64,000 nt of DNA from Whitmania pigra (GCA_021613335.1 JAJTWR010000021.1:194501-258500); one strand, 5' to 3'. Positions 29,865 through 47,138 are shown, counted from the first letter of the stretch. A program made the numbers and translations. Notes: generated by a model not told the origin, from the sequence alone.

Positions 29865-32800
29865 TAATACATTTGGATGAGAGCACCACCTCGAGAGCAA
29901 GATGCAAGAAAGATGGAGTCTCATGGAAAACTATTTTCATCTGCATGTTCAAGATGTTCAAGAGCAGTTAGACCTAGCAATAGCAATGATGTACAAAATG
30001 TGAACAACTTAAATATTTATATTTAAGCATATTGCAATTTCAATAAAAATTGTTCATATTGTGTATTATTAATATTTATAATATTTCTGTTATTTAACTT
30101 TAATGTTACGACAAGTGTTTGATTAGCAGTGGTGAATTTAATATAACATCCATATATCAATGTAATAATATAATATAATATCCATAAAAAAAGAATCAAA
30201 ATCATTTTCTTACTTGATTGAATTTACTTAAAATTCTTAAAATTCAGGTAAACTCATTTATAAGGTTGCATCACCATCATCATCATAATTGATGACTTGA
30301 AGCGAAGAATATTTCTTGAAAACAACAATCATAATTGATGATGATGCCGATGATGACGACGATGATTAAAATAGTCTCTTAAAACAGCTCTTTAGAGCAC
30401 ACACACAAACACATACATGCACACAAACACATGCATGCACACGCACACATACACAAACACAATGAACCTCGACACACAAGTAGTTCCAAATTGAACTCAA
30501 AAACAGCTGATAGAGCACATAAGTTGATGTTATTTTAAAAAATCACTTTTAGAAATAAATTGCTTCTAATTGCGATTTAATTCTCCATTTCCTAAGAATT
30601 TGAGCAAAACACGCTCACAATTAATTCCATATTTATCACCATTGGCAGTGACTAATGCGTGTCATTTAAATTGCTCAATAAACATCATTTTTCATGAAAG
30701 CATGAGAAATATCTAGAAAAAAATCTCTTAAAATAATTAAAATATTAGGAATTTTGTTGGAATAAAAAATATGAGCTTCATGCAATCTTTAATGGCTCCA
30801 ATAATTCCATTAGTAATTGATAACATGAACCCATTTAAGCAAATTATTCAAAAGTAAAACATTGGAAACTTGAACATCATGATTTGCCTACAATAAACTT
30901 TTTAATAGTGCTCTTATTAAAGACATCAATCACATGGAAATTCATTGTGACAGAAAATGACATTGTTGTTCATTTCAACAAATGTTCTCAATATTTGTCT
31001 AACTCACCTTTAAAGTCCACTTGTTTTCAAGAAATATTCTTTGCTTCAAGTCAAGTTTCTCGTAGAAAATCAAACAATCAAACCAAACACAAAAATCGAG
31101 CAAGCATCCAAAAGTAAATGAGCTACTTCTCAGTCAAATAATCTCGTCCAACTTTACTCAAATTCGCAGGCGCAATAGAAACGAAGAAATCTGAAATCCT
31201 GAAAAAGACGTTCAAATGCTCGTTCAATCGCATCACAGCCGTCATTTCAAGTCTTAGTTTCTGGAAAAATCCGCGCAAAATGATAAACGTGAACTGTTTT
31301 CGCCATAGACACGTACACATACGCAGTCAAAGACGGAGAAGTTTGAATATCTAAGTTTCAATGCTAGCGTGCGATACACGTTGTCGAACAGAAAATACAA
31401 AATAGTATTTCTCCTCTCTCTTCACTTATCAATATCTTCTTACTATCGTCTTCGATCTTAAGTTTGTTATTATTTTGCTCGTAACGGTACGTAAATCGAT
31501 GAATTGTTAACACTGAAATCGAGTCTAGTTTCTTAGCGGACATCGTAGAGTCTTCGAAATGTTCGAGCCAAAGTTCAGCTGAGCGACTGAACAAGAAAGG
31601 CCGTGCTTTGGGCCATTTCGGAGACTTTCTGACAGGGCAACATCACCATTAGATTTACTATGCATTGAACCGCTTGTTGGAGAATAACAATATGCAAATT
31701 GATGCACAATTTAAATGCGGCATAATTTAAATGCGGCTCGTTATGGCCCATTTATTTTCAGCTGTAGCCACAGCGTCGCCGAGAGATTCTTAAAATTTCT
31801 TTGTCGAGGTCTCGAATGCGAACGTAATGCTTTGTAGATCGGTTAGTAAATGGAGTCTTTTTTTTTTCAAGATGTCGTTATCTTGACCCAGTTATTTCTC
31901 GGAGGTTTATTAAAAAATAAATTTATTTCTAATATTCGAATTCAATTGCAAATGTAAACAATTCTTAAAACGCATTAAGTTCAACGACTATCAACAGAGC
32001 ACTTGGGAAGTACAAGGCACGTTTTAGATTGAAACAGAAATTAATCTCAAAAATAAAAATAATAATAACAATAATGCAATTAATAAAATTAAAATTCTTA
32101 CCAATATCTCCAAATAAATTTTAAATAAACCCACTCAGAACGAATTCCTGCAAATTCACCGCGCTCACGAAAAACTTGTAGCTCCATGATTGCGCAAGCA
32201 ACGACATATTTATGATATTACAATCGCCTCAATTTAAATCGTCTGACTAATGTCAAGGCCTGTCCGGACTCAAAAGCATTGTAAAAGCGAAATTCCAATA
32301 GAAAAAATAAAGCTCTCGCGGTACCATTTGCTTCAGTGCAATTCTGAAAACTGCTCGCAAGGACATCTTCTGCTGTGAAAATACTTAGCACGTGACTTCA
32401 TTCAATTGAGACTGACTAAAACTCGAAGACTACAATGACGACGATGATAATAATTATACTCATAATGATAGTTACTGATCACACTGCTAATAATGATAGT
32501 GATGATGATTCACCATGGCGACAATGAAAGTCAGGACGAGAGTTTGAGAAATTGATCTTCAGATAAGACTGTTCGTGTCGCACCAGCGCTTGTAAATCGG
32601 ACAACCACTATCGAAACCAGCATTACCTTCATTACCATTCGGTTCTCATTCAAAGATCAAATCAAGATTGCGTCATCAACGTTGTCAAGACAACATTTAG
32701 CTGAGCACCACCCTTAAGGTGTAAAATAGCACAAAACAGGGGTACACGATGAGTGATGAATACATAATCAACTAGATCGCGGACACCAAGGAAGTCACGC

Positions 32801-33527
32801 ATGGACGGTCCTCGTGATCAGGTCCCGCACACAACATCCAGCACAACACAATGTCACAAAGACAAGCTTAAAAGCTTAATATCAAGTCATTCTCAAGGCA
32901 AATAACTAGAAGGTAATTTGTCGTCGAATCAATGAAATCGTTCGTCGTTCAAAATGATGCTTTGTCTTTTTTGACTTTGTAAAAAATAAACTTTTCAAAA
33001 AGTTCTCAATGCAAAAGTTCAACAAAGAAACATCTACGGAAGGGAAATTAGGAGACAAAAAATTGCACGAATGCATAATGATTACTAAGACATTGAACAT
33101 GATGAGTAATACATTAAAAGTGAATGACTAATACATTAAGAACGATGCCAATGATGACCTGACAAATGGAGCCAAAACGCGGAGATAAGTTGCAAAGAGA
33201 TTACTAACAACAACCATCACCCACCAGTAAGAAAGCAGTGATAAGAACAGTGTCGTATCATCACCGACAACAATCAACGATGATAAAATACAAAATGAGA
33301 TACTCAAGTCAAAACAAAGAGTGCAACGACGACTACTACGTACAAACCACGAGAGCAAAGAGTAGAAGTCGCTCGCACGCTCGAAACGAACGGCACCGAA
33401 TCGATCGTCGGCAACGATCCACCTCAAACACCGGACGAATCCTCGGCGTAAAGCTGTGGGACATTAAAACAATAAAAACAAATCATGCGAAGCCTTCGAT
33501 TTTCAAGGTCGGGGCCGAAGCCGCCTT

Positions 33528-35240
33528 TCAGACGGACAGCTCGGCATTCGCGTTCAGCAGGAACCTCTCGGACCGGATGTCCAAAGGCCGTTCGACGACG
33601 TCGAAGAAGGGCAGCCTGTCGAACGTCACGAGGAGCGATTCTCCCCCCGGGCCACCCCTGGTCAGTTTGATGGTGCACTTCTCGTCTACGGCCCTGTTCA
33701 GGAAGCCCTGGCAGGTCAGCACCCAGGAGTGGGGCTCTTTCTTTTTACCCTCCGAGTCGCCGCCCCCGCCTTCGCTCGTGATCCCGATCTGACCTTTGAG
33801 GGAGGTCAACTTCAGCTTCGACCAGCCGCCCTCAGTCCAGACGACTTCACCCTGTTGGAAGAATTGAAGAACCATGCATTAGTTTGACATTGCGATGTGT
33901 TAGTTCTGCTGGTGAATTAATTGCATGGTAAATTGTTGTAATGAATGTTTTGCACTTTATAAAGGTATCAACGAAGGCAATGTTTCTGCTGTTGTTGTTG
34001 TCATTCTTACAACTCATTTGCAACTACAATTGTCCAATTTTTCATAAAGAAACTTCTTTTCGTTTTTGAGTCTCAATTGTTAGAATTAAATTATTTAAAA
34101 CAATTGCCAGGGTTAAATTATTAAAACACGAAGTAACTAAATATTGGCTCGTTGATTTCTAAATTGACAACAAATGCTTTGTTTGAATTTGTTTCTTTGG
34201 AGAGCTCCAAAATGTTGAGTGCAACAAATGATTGAAAGATCCGCTTCAAACGATTGAAAGATCCGCTTCAAACGATTGAAAGATCCGCTTCAAATGATTG
34301 AAAGATCCGCTTCAAACGATTGAAAGATCCGCTTCAAATGATTGAAAGATCCTCTTCAAACGATTGAAAGATCCGCTTCAAACGATTGAAAGATCCGCTT
34401 CAAATGATTGAAAGATCCGCTTCAAACGATTGAAAGATCCGCTTCAAATGATTGAAAGATCCGCTTCAAACGATTGAAAGATCCGCTTCAAATGATTGAA
34501 AGATCCGCTTCAAACGATTGAAAGATCCGCTTCAAACGATTGAAAGATCCGCTTCAAACGATGAGACCCGAACATGCAATCAGACTTCAACCAAGACTTG
34601 AACTTGAATCTACGCCCAAACGAGGTCACCGCTCTTTAAAAAACTGACCTCAATACAAGCAAAGCATTCTCCATTGCAAGTGAATGGTTCATTAATTTTT
34701 GATGATTTATTACTTAGATAGATAAATATTTAGATAAAAATATCTAAATTTGAATTCTTCACTAAGAATGTTGATTGCCAGAAGATTTAAAGTGATGCAT
34801 CCAAATCATTAAGGTTCTCATTTGTCTATTTATTGTCCTTTCTTTAGTTCTATACGTTTTATTTCCATTACGCGTTTAATTGTCATTAAGGTTAAAAAAT
34901 TAAAAACCAACCAACCAACGTTGTCTCGCATTAGCGAGCGAGTGATTCTAATGCGAATTCTAATTCACCAGCCGTCATTATTTGTACCCTTTTTTACCTA
35001 CAATAATTGTGACATAAATATTATATTTTACATGAACATTAGTCTTGATCACCACTGACGTAAAGATTATTTTATTAATTTGGTTATCAATTAATATCTC
35101 CTTTTTTAACCATTTTCCTTCCAGAAAGAATGTTTAAAATGTAAATTAGCAGAACAATACAAGAATTACAAGTTGCTGAGGAAAAAAACATTTGCAAAAT
35201 ATTTCAACATTTTTAAACTGCTGCAGAATTTCAGTATCCA

Positions 35241-35274
<34 letters not shown>

Positions 35275-38200
35275 GTAATAAACTCTTTAGATGTTAATTG
35301 ATTCATGATACTTTCAAACAACAGATCCATTCTGTCGAATGTTTTCAGGTTTCAAAGACAAACTCAACTCACTAACGACTTGCTAATTTACATTCAACCA
35401 CTTATCAAATTAATTAATTGACTTATCGAAAGCATTGGCTCAATTAAGCCCGTTATTATTACCTCAGAATGCATTTTTAATCTTCGCTGGTGCTTCCTCT
35501 TATTAATGAGATTCAATCCAAACTTCATTTCCCTATTTAGTTAGTTCATTTTAAATCCAATTTGTTTTCCATCAAATCCAAAGAAAATCTTTTTTTTCAC
35601 TCGCATCACATTTTTCACATTGACTCATCATTTTCTTCACGAAATTTCATTCTCCATTTTGTTGAGATTACAAATGGCAACAAATATGTGGAGATGTAAA
35701 TCGGGATATTTGTAGAGGTAATTATGGGTATAAACAATTTATGGAGATATAAATAGATATTGCTGAGATTGCAAATTGCAAAACAAAACTTAAAATCAAA
35801 TCCATTTCCAACAACACTGCTCATCACAACAAGTACAACCACTTAAAATTAGTGATTCCACAACTATTATCATTGCCTTTATTTTTAATTAATTAATTAA
35901 GCTATTATTGTTATTAAATAACTTTGTACTTTCCATTGCATCACTTAATCCACCAACTCCATTACAAATCCATTACAAAATACCATAACATTCATTTCCA
36001 CTCGTCACTCTCACCTGGTGAAGGTACCTTTCCAGAAAGGCCTTGGAGCTCATCTCGTAGGTGATGCAGGTGGCCAGGTGTCTGAGGACATTTTCCATGG
36101 TGTACTTGGGCTGCTGCCTGGTGATACGAAGGTACTTCTGGAGCGGTCGAACCAGGGTCGGGAAGATGGCCTGTGCGGCCTCCTCTGCAGACAGCATCGG
36201 ACCGATCGACATGCCTGGAACAATGTCGATTGCAACCGTTAATGTTTTAATCGATAATTATTTAATTTATTACAACGACTTGTAATTGCATTATTTGTTG
36301 ATGTCATAATTAATGGTGTAACATGTAAAAGTCGTTAAAAGATAATATTGTAACAATTTTGTAATCTTGTAAACAAGGTTCTTTCTTTCTGTGATTCTCA
36401 TATTTTTTGGACGTGAAGTTAGTGAATACAGTAAAATTTATGTGTTATTTGCATGTTATCCTTGCAAGTCATTTATTAAAACATATGCAACCCATTAGCA
36501 GCAACAAGACACAAACAAGAAGTACAACCTAAAAACATTAAAAACAATGATGATGATGATGATGATGTATTACCCTCTTTTTAAGATAATAAAGCATCCC
36601 ATTCTCCAGACTATTTATGACAGTTAAAAGATATATTGAGCAACCATATATAAAAAATACATAAAATTCATAAATTTCTATTTGCAAAACAAGTGAAACA
36701 CATGCAGGATACAATGTGGCAACACAGATGCATAATAAGACAATTTAACACATTTAAGTTATTCTGTATGAAGTGAATGAATTGCATTAAAATCTGACAA
36801 CACAAAGCATACATTAAGAATGCATTAGAATATCATAAACACATCACATTTAAGGAGCATGCCATTTCAAACCAACCACATTCAGTCTCCAGACACCTCT
36901 TAACAACTCCCATCACATCGGAGTAATCAATTAGCACCCATTAAGTGCATGCAATAACTTTTAAGTCGTCTGCTGCCACGATTTCATGGTTTTAATGACA
37001 AACAAAATCAAATGCAATGTTTGAGACCTCATGTTTTAATGTCACATTGAATTAAGTATGCAAATAAATAAATAAATAAATAAAGTAATTCAACTAATAA
37101 ATTCTATGTTGGGGATTCTAACTCCTAATTCAATATTGTAAAATGGTTTATTGAGTCATTCAAGTTTCTTAACTGTATTGCGTTAGCATTGCATTCGTAA
37201 GTCGGTATCATTCACTTTGACTTGACAATGCTATTATCAAGATGTAACAATGATACGGTATATGATCATCAAGATGGATAGATTGTATAAGTCAAGATAA
37301 GCATAATATTTAACCACATTACAAATACCAAAGGTAATTGCAAAACAAACAATATTTGGTTCACTTCATCACAACATTCAATCAATGTCACAACCAGGTG
37401 TCCGTCTTTATTTACAAAATAACAATTAGATGGTTGAGACATTCACAGACAAATAAATCACCAGGAATGGCCGTTCAATTTATATTGGCACATTTATATA
37501 GACTCACTGGCATGACGACCGGCATCGACCCGCTCACCTGAATCGGCTCTTATCTTCTTCAAATGAGCGAAAGCCTCCTCTGCCGAAGCTCGGAGCCTCG
37601 ATTTCCTCCTCAGCACCCTCCTTTCGTACTCCTGCTCCCCGTAGAACCTGTCGTTGTGTCCCGCTCGACCCCCTGCGGCAGACGAGGAAGCCGCGGAGAA
37701 ACTTCTCCCCCCTCCCGTCTTGTCGTCGCCTCCCGGGCCCCGGAGTCCGTCGACGTCGTAAAGCTTGAACGCAGGAGCGCCGGACGGGCCCGAACTCTTC
37801 TCGGGCAGGATTTCCAAGTACGGATTGTAAGATTGGAAGTCCGTGTAGTACTTGTCGAGGCACCATATTGCCAAGTTTTGAACGGTCATCTGTCCCACTG
37901 CGTAAGTCCTCGAAACGCCGTCAGGAGAGCGGACGATTTTGACTGCAAATCTGTTCTTGAGTCTCTTCAGTTCGAATAGAATGACAGCGAGGTAGTGGAC
38001 AAACAGGAGCGAGTCTACGAGAGAAGAAGCGAAAAGCACCACTCCGAGGTAGGTCACCGCCGGCGCCTGGAAAAAGCGGACTGTGTAAAATAACCAGAAG
38101 GAAAACGTCAGTAGGAAAGTGATGAAGACGACCAGGGCTTTGGCAGGGTCGAGGCGGGGCAGACTGGCACGACCGGTCCTGAAAAAGAGAACCCAGGTAG

Positions 38201-38780
38201 CCACGAGGAGAATCAGCAGCTTGAATCCGATGCCCAGTAAGGCGCTCTCGCATTCGGGATCGCAACGATCTACTTCCCAATCCAGTGCTGGGATTTTTGG
38301 CAGGATCACCATGGCGACGGGGGAAGCGAACGATGCCGAGCAAAGCAGAAAAACCAGCACCGACCCGCAGAATCCGACGAACTTGGAGCACAAGGTCCTG
38401 GAGAAAGACTTTTTTCCGACGATCTGAGGATCCTTGCGTAGATCCTCCAGCGAATATGCAAACTCGCTGGTTGCACCGGTGATGACGGTCACATCGTCGA
38501 GAGGATCATCGAACAACCTCATGGTGATCTTCTCGTGCCCTGTGTCGACCATGTGGTGTCTGTGGCGACGAGATATTCTTGACGAGCGATCGTCTCTGTC
38601 GGTGTCTGATTCCAGACCATATCGAAGATGGGGTTCTCCGGCCAGCCTCCCAGCGGCCCTGGTGGACTGATGGTGGATATGGTGGGATGAATGAGGTCGT
38701 CGAATGACGTTCCTGGAAGAGGCACTTTGAGAATGACGCGATCTGTCGCTCCTGCCCGATTTTACGGACTCTACGTCCAT
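33528..38780 (-). CDS. Vang: Van Gogh/Strabismus (Vangl), complete, three exons
   Basis: Exons 38780-37538, 36214-36015 and 33851-33528, with donors TTCAG|gtgagc and CACCAG|gtgaga and acceptors gttccag|GC and ccaacag|GGT; phases 1 and 0 agree. The protein is 588 residues, against about 520 in vertebrate VANGL. The Ser/Arg-rich N-terminus ([16 protein letters not shown]) resembles the casein-kinase-1 phosphorylation cluster, and [13 protein letters not shown] matches the conserved pre-membrane motif. Four membrane segments lie at about 134-160, 184-200, 212-236 and 244-270, followed by [19 protein letters not shown] and the cytoplasmic tail with AEEAAQAIF and SKAFLERYL. Vang is a core planar cell polarity membrane protein that binds Prickle and opposes Frizzled. 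The last residues are ELSV where ETSV is usual. Residues 328-375 are a Gly/Ser-rich expansion. Its neighbour upstream, in divergent orientation, is a Frizzled. Confidence 0.95.
33852..36014. other. Vang intron 2
   Basis: Besides the 22-bp minisatellite and a short AAT run at 35245-35275, this is AT-rich sequence with no exon signal that I can see. Confidence 0.6.
34229..34558. repeat. 22-bp minisatellite, fifteen copies, in Vang intron 2
   Basis: Unit YGATTGAAAGATCCGCTTCAAA, where the first base is T or C. From the first copy it reads T C C T C T C C T C T C T C C. Copy 6 has a G-to-T change. No spacers, so not a CRISPR array. Confidence 0.95.
36215..37537. other. Vang intron 1
   Basis: AT-rich intron with a short GAT run at 36547-36567 and a TAAA run at 37065-37084. 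Nothing else recognised. Confidence 0.6.
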
Positions 38781-43995
<5,215 letters not shown>

Positions 43996-46614
43996 ATGCC
44001 ACAACAATTGCCCATCCCTTCGACCTTGACATCCAAGAATATTTTTCGGTCAATGTCATTGGTGATGTTGCTCGGCAACGTGGTATGGGGCATAGTCAAC
44101 GGATTCTCTTCGAGGGCCCACCGGTGCGAATTGCTGGCGACGAAGAATGTTTGCCTCGAGCAGACGAGAGGTCACAATTTGACCTCCATGCCCAACCTTT
44201 TAGGTCACGAGAACCAAAGAGAAGCTGAAGAACAAATGGGTTCCTTCCAACCGTTAATGATGTACGGATGTTCGAAAAGACTCGAACTCCTCCTTTGCTC
44301 CACCCACTTTCCATACTGCACCGAGAAAGTGCCCGAGCTTTTCATTGGTCCTTGTCAGGGTTTGTGCGAATCGGTGAGAGAAAGCTGCAAACCAATTTTG
44401 AACAACTTCGGCTTCGGTTGGCCAGATTCGCTCAACTGCTCCAGGTTTCCGAGGTTCAACAATGTCAACCAGATGTGCGTCGAAGAACCGAGAGATGACG
44501 TTAGAGATTTGGCTAGGGCAGAACAACCAGCAACCCATCTCTCCCCAAGTCAATCCTCCGCATCTCAGGTGCCCAAAGAGAGACAAGATTTTAAAATGAA
44601 ACTCTGCTCTCATTTAAAATCTCCTCAGAGCTACTTGGTGACTCAGGCCAATGATCATTTACTCAGCTGCTCTCGAAAATGCTCCAGTCACGTGGCCTTC
44701 AGCTATGAGCAAAAGAAAAAGGCGGGAATGTTTTTAGTCCTCCTCGTCGTCGTCTGTTTCGCGATCTTCCTGACTGCTATGTTGTCTGTCATCTTGTCGA
44801 GAGGAAGATTAGCCAATCAGCAGAGGTTTCCGTTTTACGTGACCTTATGTACCGCATTATTTTGCCTTGCCCTACTTATTCGGCTGCTGATTGGTCGAGA
44901 GGTGGCCTCCTGCCAGAGGTTAACCAGCTGTCAACTACCGTTTGACTCACAGTTTTCAGACATACAACTTGTTTCTTTGTCACCAGGACACTCGTTTGTC
45001 TCTGCTACGACGTGCTTGTCTCTCTTCTGCCTCTCGTACTTCGGAATAATAGCATCTTCAGCCTGGTTTACAATGACCACCCTGATGTGGTGTTCCAATT
45101 CTCGAAAGCAGACGAGTAGCTGTCCTTCGGGTCGACGGTTCAAATCCTGGAATGGACGATCGAAGACTCCGAGAAAAACAAAACTCTGCCTCAGTTTCCT
45201 CAAGATAGCTTCATGGGGCTTTCCCGCGGTGCTCTGCTCGTGTGTGGTTTTGTCGGGGGCGGTGGAAGGCGAGGAGCTCCTCGGTTTTTGCGTCGTATCC
45301 CCTGGGCTGACCACCATCTATTTGGCCCTTTATCTTATCCCTCTCTGCAACTTCTCCATTCTCATGATTCTGTTCACATTCGCTGGTTTCGTGGCGAGAT
45401 GGCGAGATGACAAACCGCATACGGAAAAATCTCGACCAAAGTCAGACGAGACTTCAAATTCCGCCAAATTCTTTAAAGCGTCTGATAGTTTAAAAAAATC
45501 GAAGAACCTCAAGATGTCCGAGAGCCGGTTGTTCCATGAACCTCCACTTGACCCCATTTGTGACCATGCTGCACCATGCTTAAATAGGTTAGGTCAAATC
45601 GTGGGTCACACCGTCGACGGTGTGGCAAAAACGTCGACACGTGACCAGGCTAGGAAGAAATTCTTTTTGAAACTTCAGGAAGGAGTTCAGTGCAGTTCGA
45701 ACGGAAATCTAGAACTTATGATGAAACAACAACAACAACAGCAGCAGCAACAACAACAACAGCAGCAGCAACAACATCAACAACAACAACAGCAGCGACA
45801 ACAAGGTAAACTTCCATCACGGAACACGCAACAACAATCACATTCCGAGAGGGTTGATCGCATATATCGAAAACACCCGTTAAACCTCAGCAACAAAAAC
45901 AAATCGAACTCAGTCAGCAAAAACAACAACAACAACAACAACAACAGCAACAAAAACAGAAACATTGTTTATCAACAAGCTCAAAGCCGAAGCCCCACTT
46001 ACGACGGGGGCATCACGTGCATAATCGGTACCTTCTCATTCGCTGTCCTGGCTGTTTCCAGCCTCGTTGAACTGACCAATCACGAGGCTCTCTACCAACC
46101 TGACCTAGAAACCACCTACCCGTCAGTTTCAGACGTGGCGTTCTGGGTGGCCATGGTGAGAGTGACGTCATCGATGATGTCCGGCCTGGTGTGTTCGATA
46201 AACATCATCGTTGAGAAAAAAGAAGACGTGAAGAACTTGTGGATGAAAGCTAAGCAGAAATGCCGACTCGAGTGCAAGACAATCAGAGATTCCAGGAAGC
46301 AGACGACATCCGGAAGCTGTCAAGATGGCGAAAAAAGAGCAGAGATGATGCCACAAGAAGTCGTCCTGTTGTCGTGTTGGATGCCGAAAATCGTAACGAA
46401 ACAAAATCGTCTCTTGCAAAAGAAGACCAATGCGATCGAACCGTGCTCAAATCCAGCTCTCGGTATCATCATTATCATGGTCGTCATCACCGTCACCTTC
46501 ATCATTATCATCATCAGGAGCAGCCTGATTACGTGGGTGATACAACTGAAAGCAAACATTTCATCAAAAGGAGTTGCATACCAGCAACAGTCACAAAAAG
46601 TTATAACAAGTTGA
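43996..46614 (+). CDS. Frizzled-4-like seven-transmembrane receptor with giant third intracellular loop
   Basis: Intronless through the receptor core. A hydrophobic signal region at about 20-37 is followed by a Frizzled cysteine-rich domain with exactly ten cysteines (44, 53, 92, 101, 108, 120, 124, 131, 148, 161). The MPNLLGH, YGCS, IGPC and WPDSLNCSRFP stretches are closest to Frizzled-4. Membrane segments lie near 244-267, 278-299, 333-362, 402-422, 438-466, 673-693 and 715-738. The CRD binds Wnt in the family. Odd features: loop 2 is extended and basic, loop 3 (about 468-672) is about 200 residues with polyQ and polyN where about 25 is normal, and after TM7 the sequence is SINIIVEKKEDVKNLW with no KTxxxW. 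In this frame the tail ends with an eighth hydrophobic stretch (IIIIMVVITVTFIIIII) produced by a His-repeat read out of frame, so the true tail may be the one at 46296-47138. The start was taken at the first in-frame Met; Met20 is an alternative. Confidence 0.85.
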   Translation: MPQQLPIPSTLTSKNIFRSMSLVMLLGNVVWGIVNGFSSRAHRCELLATKNVCLEQTRGHNLTSMPNLLGHENQREAEEQMGSFQPLMMYGCSKRLELLLCSTHFPYCTEKVPELFIGPCQGLCESVRESCKPILNNFGFGWPDSLNCSRFPRFNNVNQMCVEEPRDDVRDLARAEQPATHLSPSQSSASQVPKERQDFKMKLCSHLKSPQSYLVTQANDHLLSCSRKCSSHVAFSYEQKKKAGMFLVLLVVVCFAIFLTAMLSVILSRGRLANQQRFPFYVTLCTALFCLALLIRLLIGREVASCQRLTSCQLPFDSQFSDIQLVSLSPGHSFVSATTCLSLFCLSYFGIIASSAWFTMTTLMWCSNSRKQTSSCPSGRRFKSWNGRSKTPRKTKLCLSFLKIASWGFPAVLCSCVVLSGAVEGEELLGFCVVSPGLTTIYLALYLIPLCNFSILMILFTFAGFVARWRDDKPHTEKSRPKSDETSNSAKFFKASDSLKKSKNLKMSESRLFHEPPLDPICDHAAPCLNRLGQIVGHTVDGVAKTSTRDQARKKFFLKLQEGVQCSSNGNLELMMKQQQQQQQQQQQQQQQQHQQQQQQRQQGKLPSRNTQQQSHSERVDRIYRKHPLNLSNKNKSNSVSKNNNNNNNNSNKNRNIVYQQAQSRSPTYDGGITCIIGTFSFAVLAVSSLVELTNHEALYQPDLETTYPSVSDVAFWVAMVRVTSSMMSGLVCSINIIVEKKEDVKNLWMKAKQKCRLECKTIRDSRKQTTSGSCQDGEKRAEMMPQEVVLLSCWMPKIVTKQNRLLQKKTNAIEPCSNPALGIIIIMVVITVTFIIIIIRSSLITWVIQLKANISSKGVAYQQQSQKVITS
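45724..45803 (+). repeat. CAA/CAG repeat encoding polyglutamine
   Basis: Mixed CAA and CAG codons, interrupted by one CAT and one CGA, inside the third intracellular loop of the Frizzled. A poly-Asn AAC run follows at 45922-45950. Confidence 0.9.
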
Positions 46615-47138
46615 CAACTGCATACAACTTCAACAACGACTTTCAAAGACAAGAACAACTGCTGAACCAACACTCGTTTTCCAGCAAATGTTGCCGGCCA
46701 ATTCCTCAACAACTCAACAAATTGGGGATTTTCTACAATTCTATGTTGTCGCCACATGCGATTCTACCCCGCGATAATGATGATGACCTCAGTGATAATG
46801 GTGATGATGATGATGACGACAACGTCGATGATAATGGTGATGATGATGATTATGATGAGGAACTTATCGGAATTATGAAATCAGTTATGAAAGGAAAAGG
46901 CGTGACAAGTAAAACAATTTATGATGACTATGGTGATGGTGATGATGACGACGATGTCGATGATGATTTTATGGTCATAAAATGCTATGAAGACAACGAC
47001 GATGGTTGTGACGAGAACAGAACCTCCCCCGCCAATGTGGCAAACGTGCACCTGCATTGCAAACGTGACCATCAGAATCTATTGCGTCATATCATCGTTT
47101 GCAATCCAAGTTTCGATGGCCAAACTAGCAATTATTAA
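46296..47138 (+). CDS. Probable true C-terminal tail of the Frizzled, in another frame
   Basis: An open frame of almost 300 codons overlaps the end of the receptor frame. It encodes a charged tail (DDIRKLSRWRKKSRDDATRS, a His/Tyr-rich block, then Asp-rich repeats) ending DGQTSNY. A 68-bp GT-AG intron, GAC|gtgaag at 46228 to gattccag at 46295, would link the frames in phase 0 and replace the hydrophobic end. The donor is weak, so a one-base assembly error or true frame overlap is also possible. An AATAAA lies at 47218-47223, 80 bp after this stop. Confidence 0.5.
   Translation, partial: EADDIRKLSRWRKKSRDDATRSRPVVVLDAENRNETKSSLAKEDQCDRTVLKSSSRYHHYHGRHHRHLHHYHHQEQPDYVGDTTESKHFIKRSCIPATVTKSYNKLTTAYNFNNDFQRQEQLLNQHSFSSKCCRPIPQQLNKLGIFYNSMLSPHAILPRDNDDDLSDNGDDDDDDNVDDNGDDDDYDEELIGIMKSVMKGKGVTSKTIYDDYGDGDDDDDVDDDFMVIKCYEDNDDGCDENRTSPANVANVHLHCKRDHQNLLRHIIVCNPSFDGQTSNY

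Noticed and set aside
34229..34558. CRISPR-like array
   Set aside because: Units are directly abutted, with no unique spacers, and the context is a eukaryotic intron. The same reasoning excludes 56292-56440 and 8061-8415.
37534..38725. Several long frames overlapping Vang exon 1 on both strands
   Set aside because: They are shadows of the GC-rich Vang coding exon; only the 428-codon frame shows Van Gogh homology.
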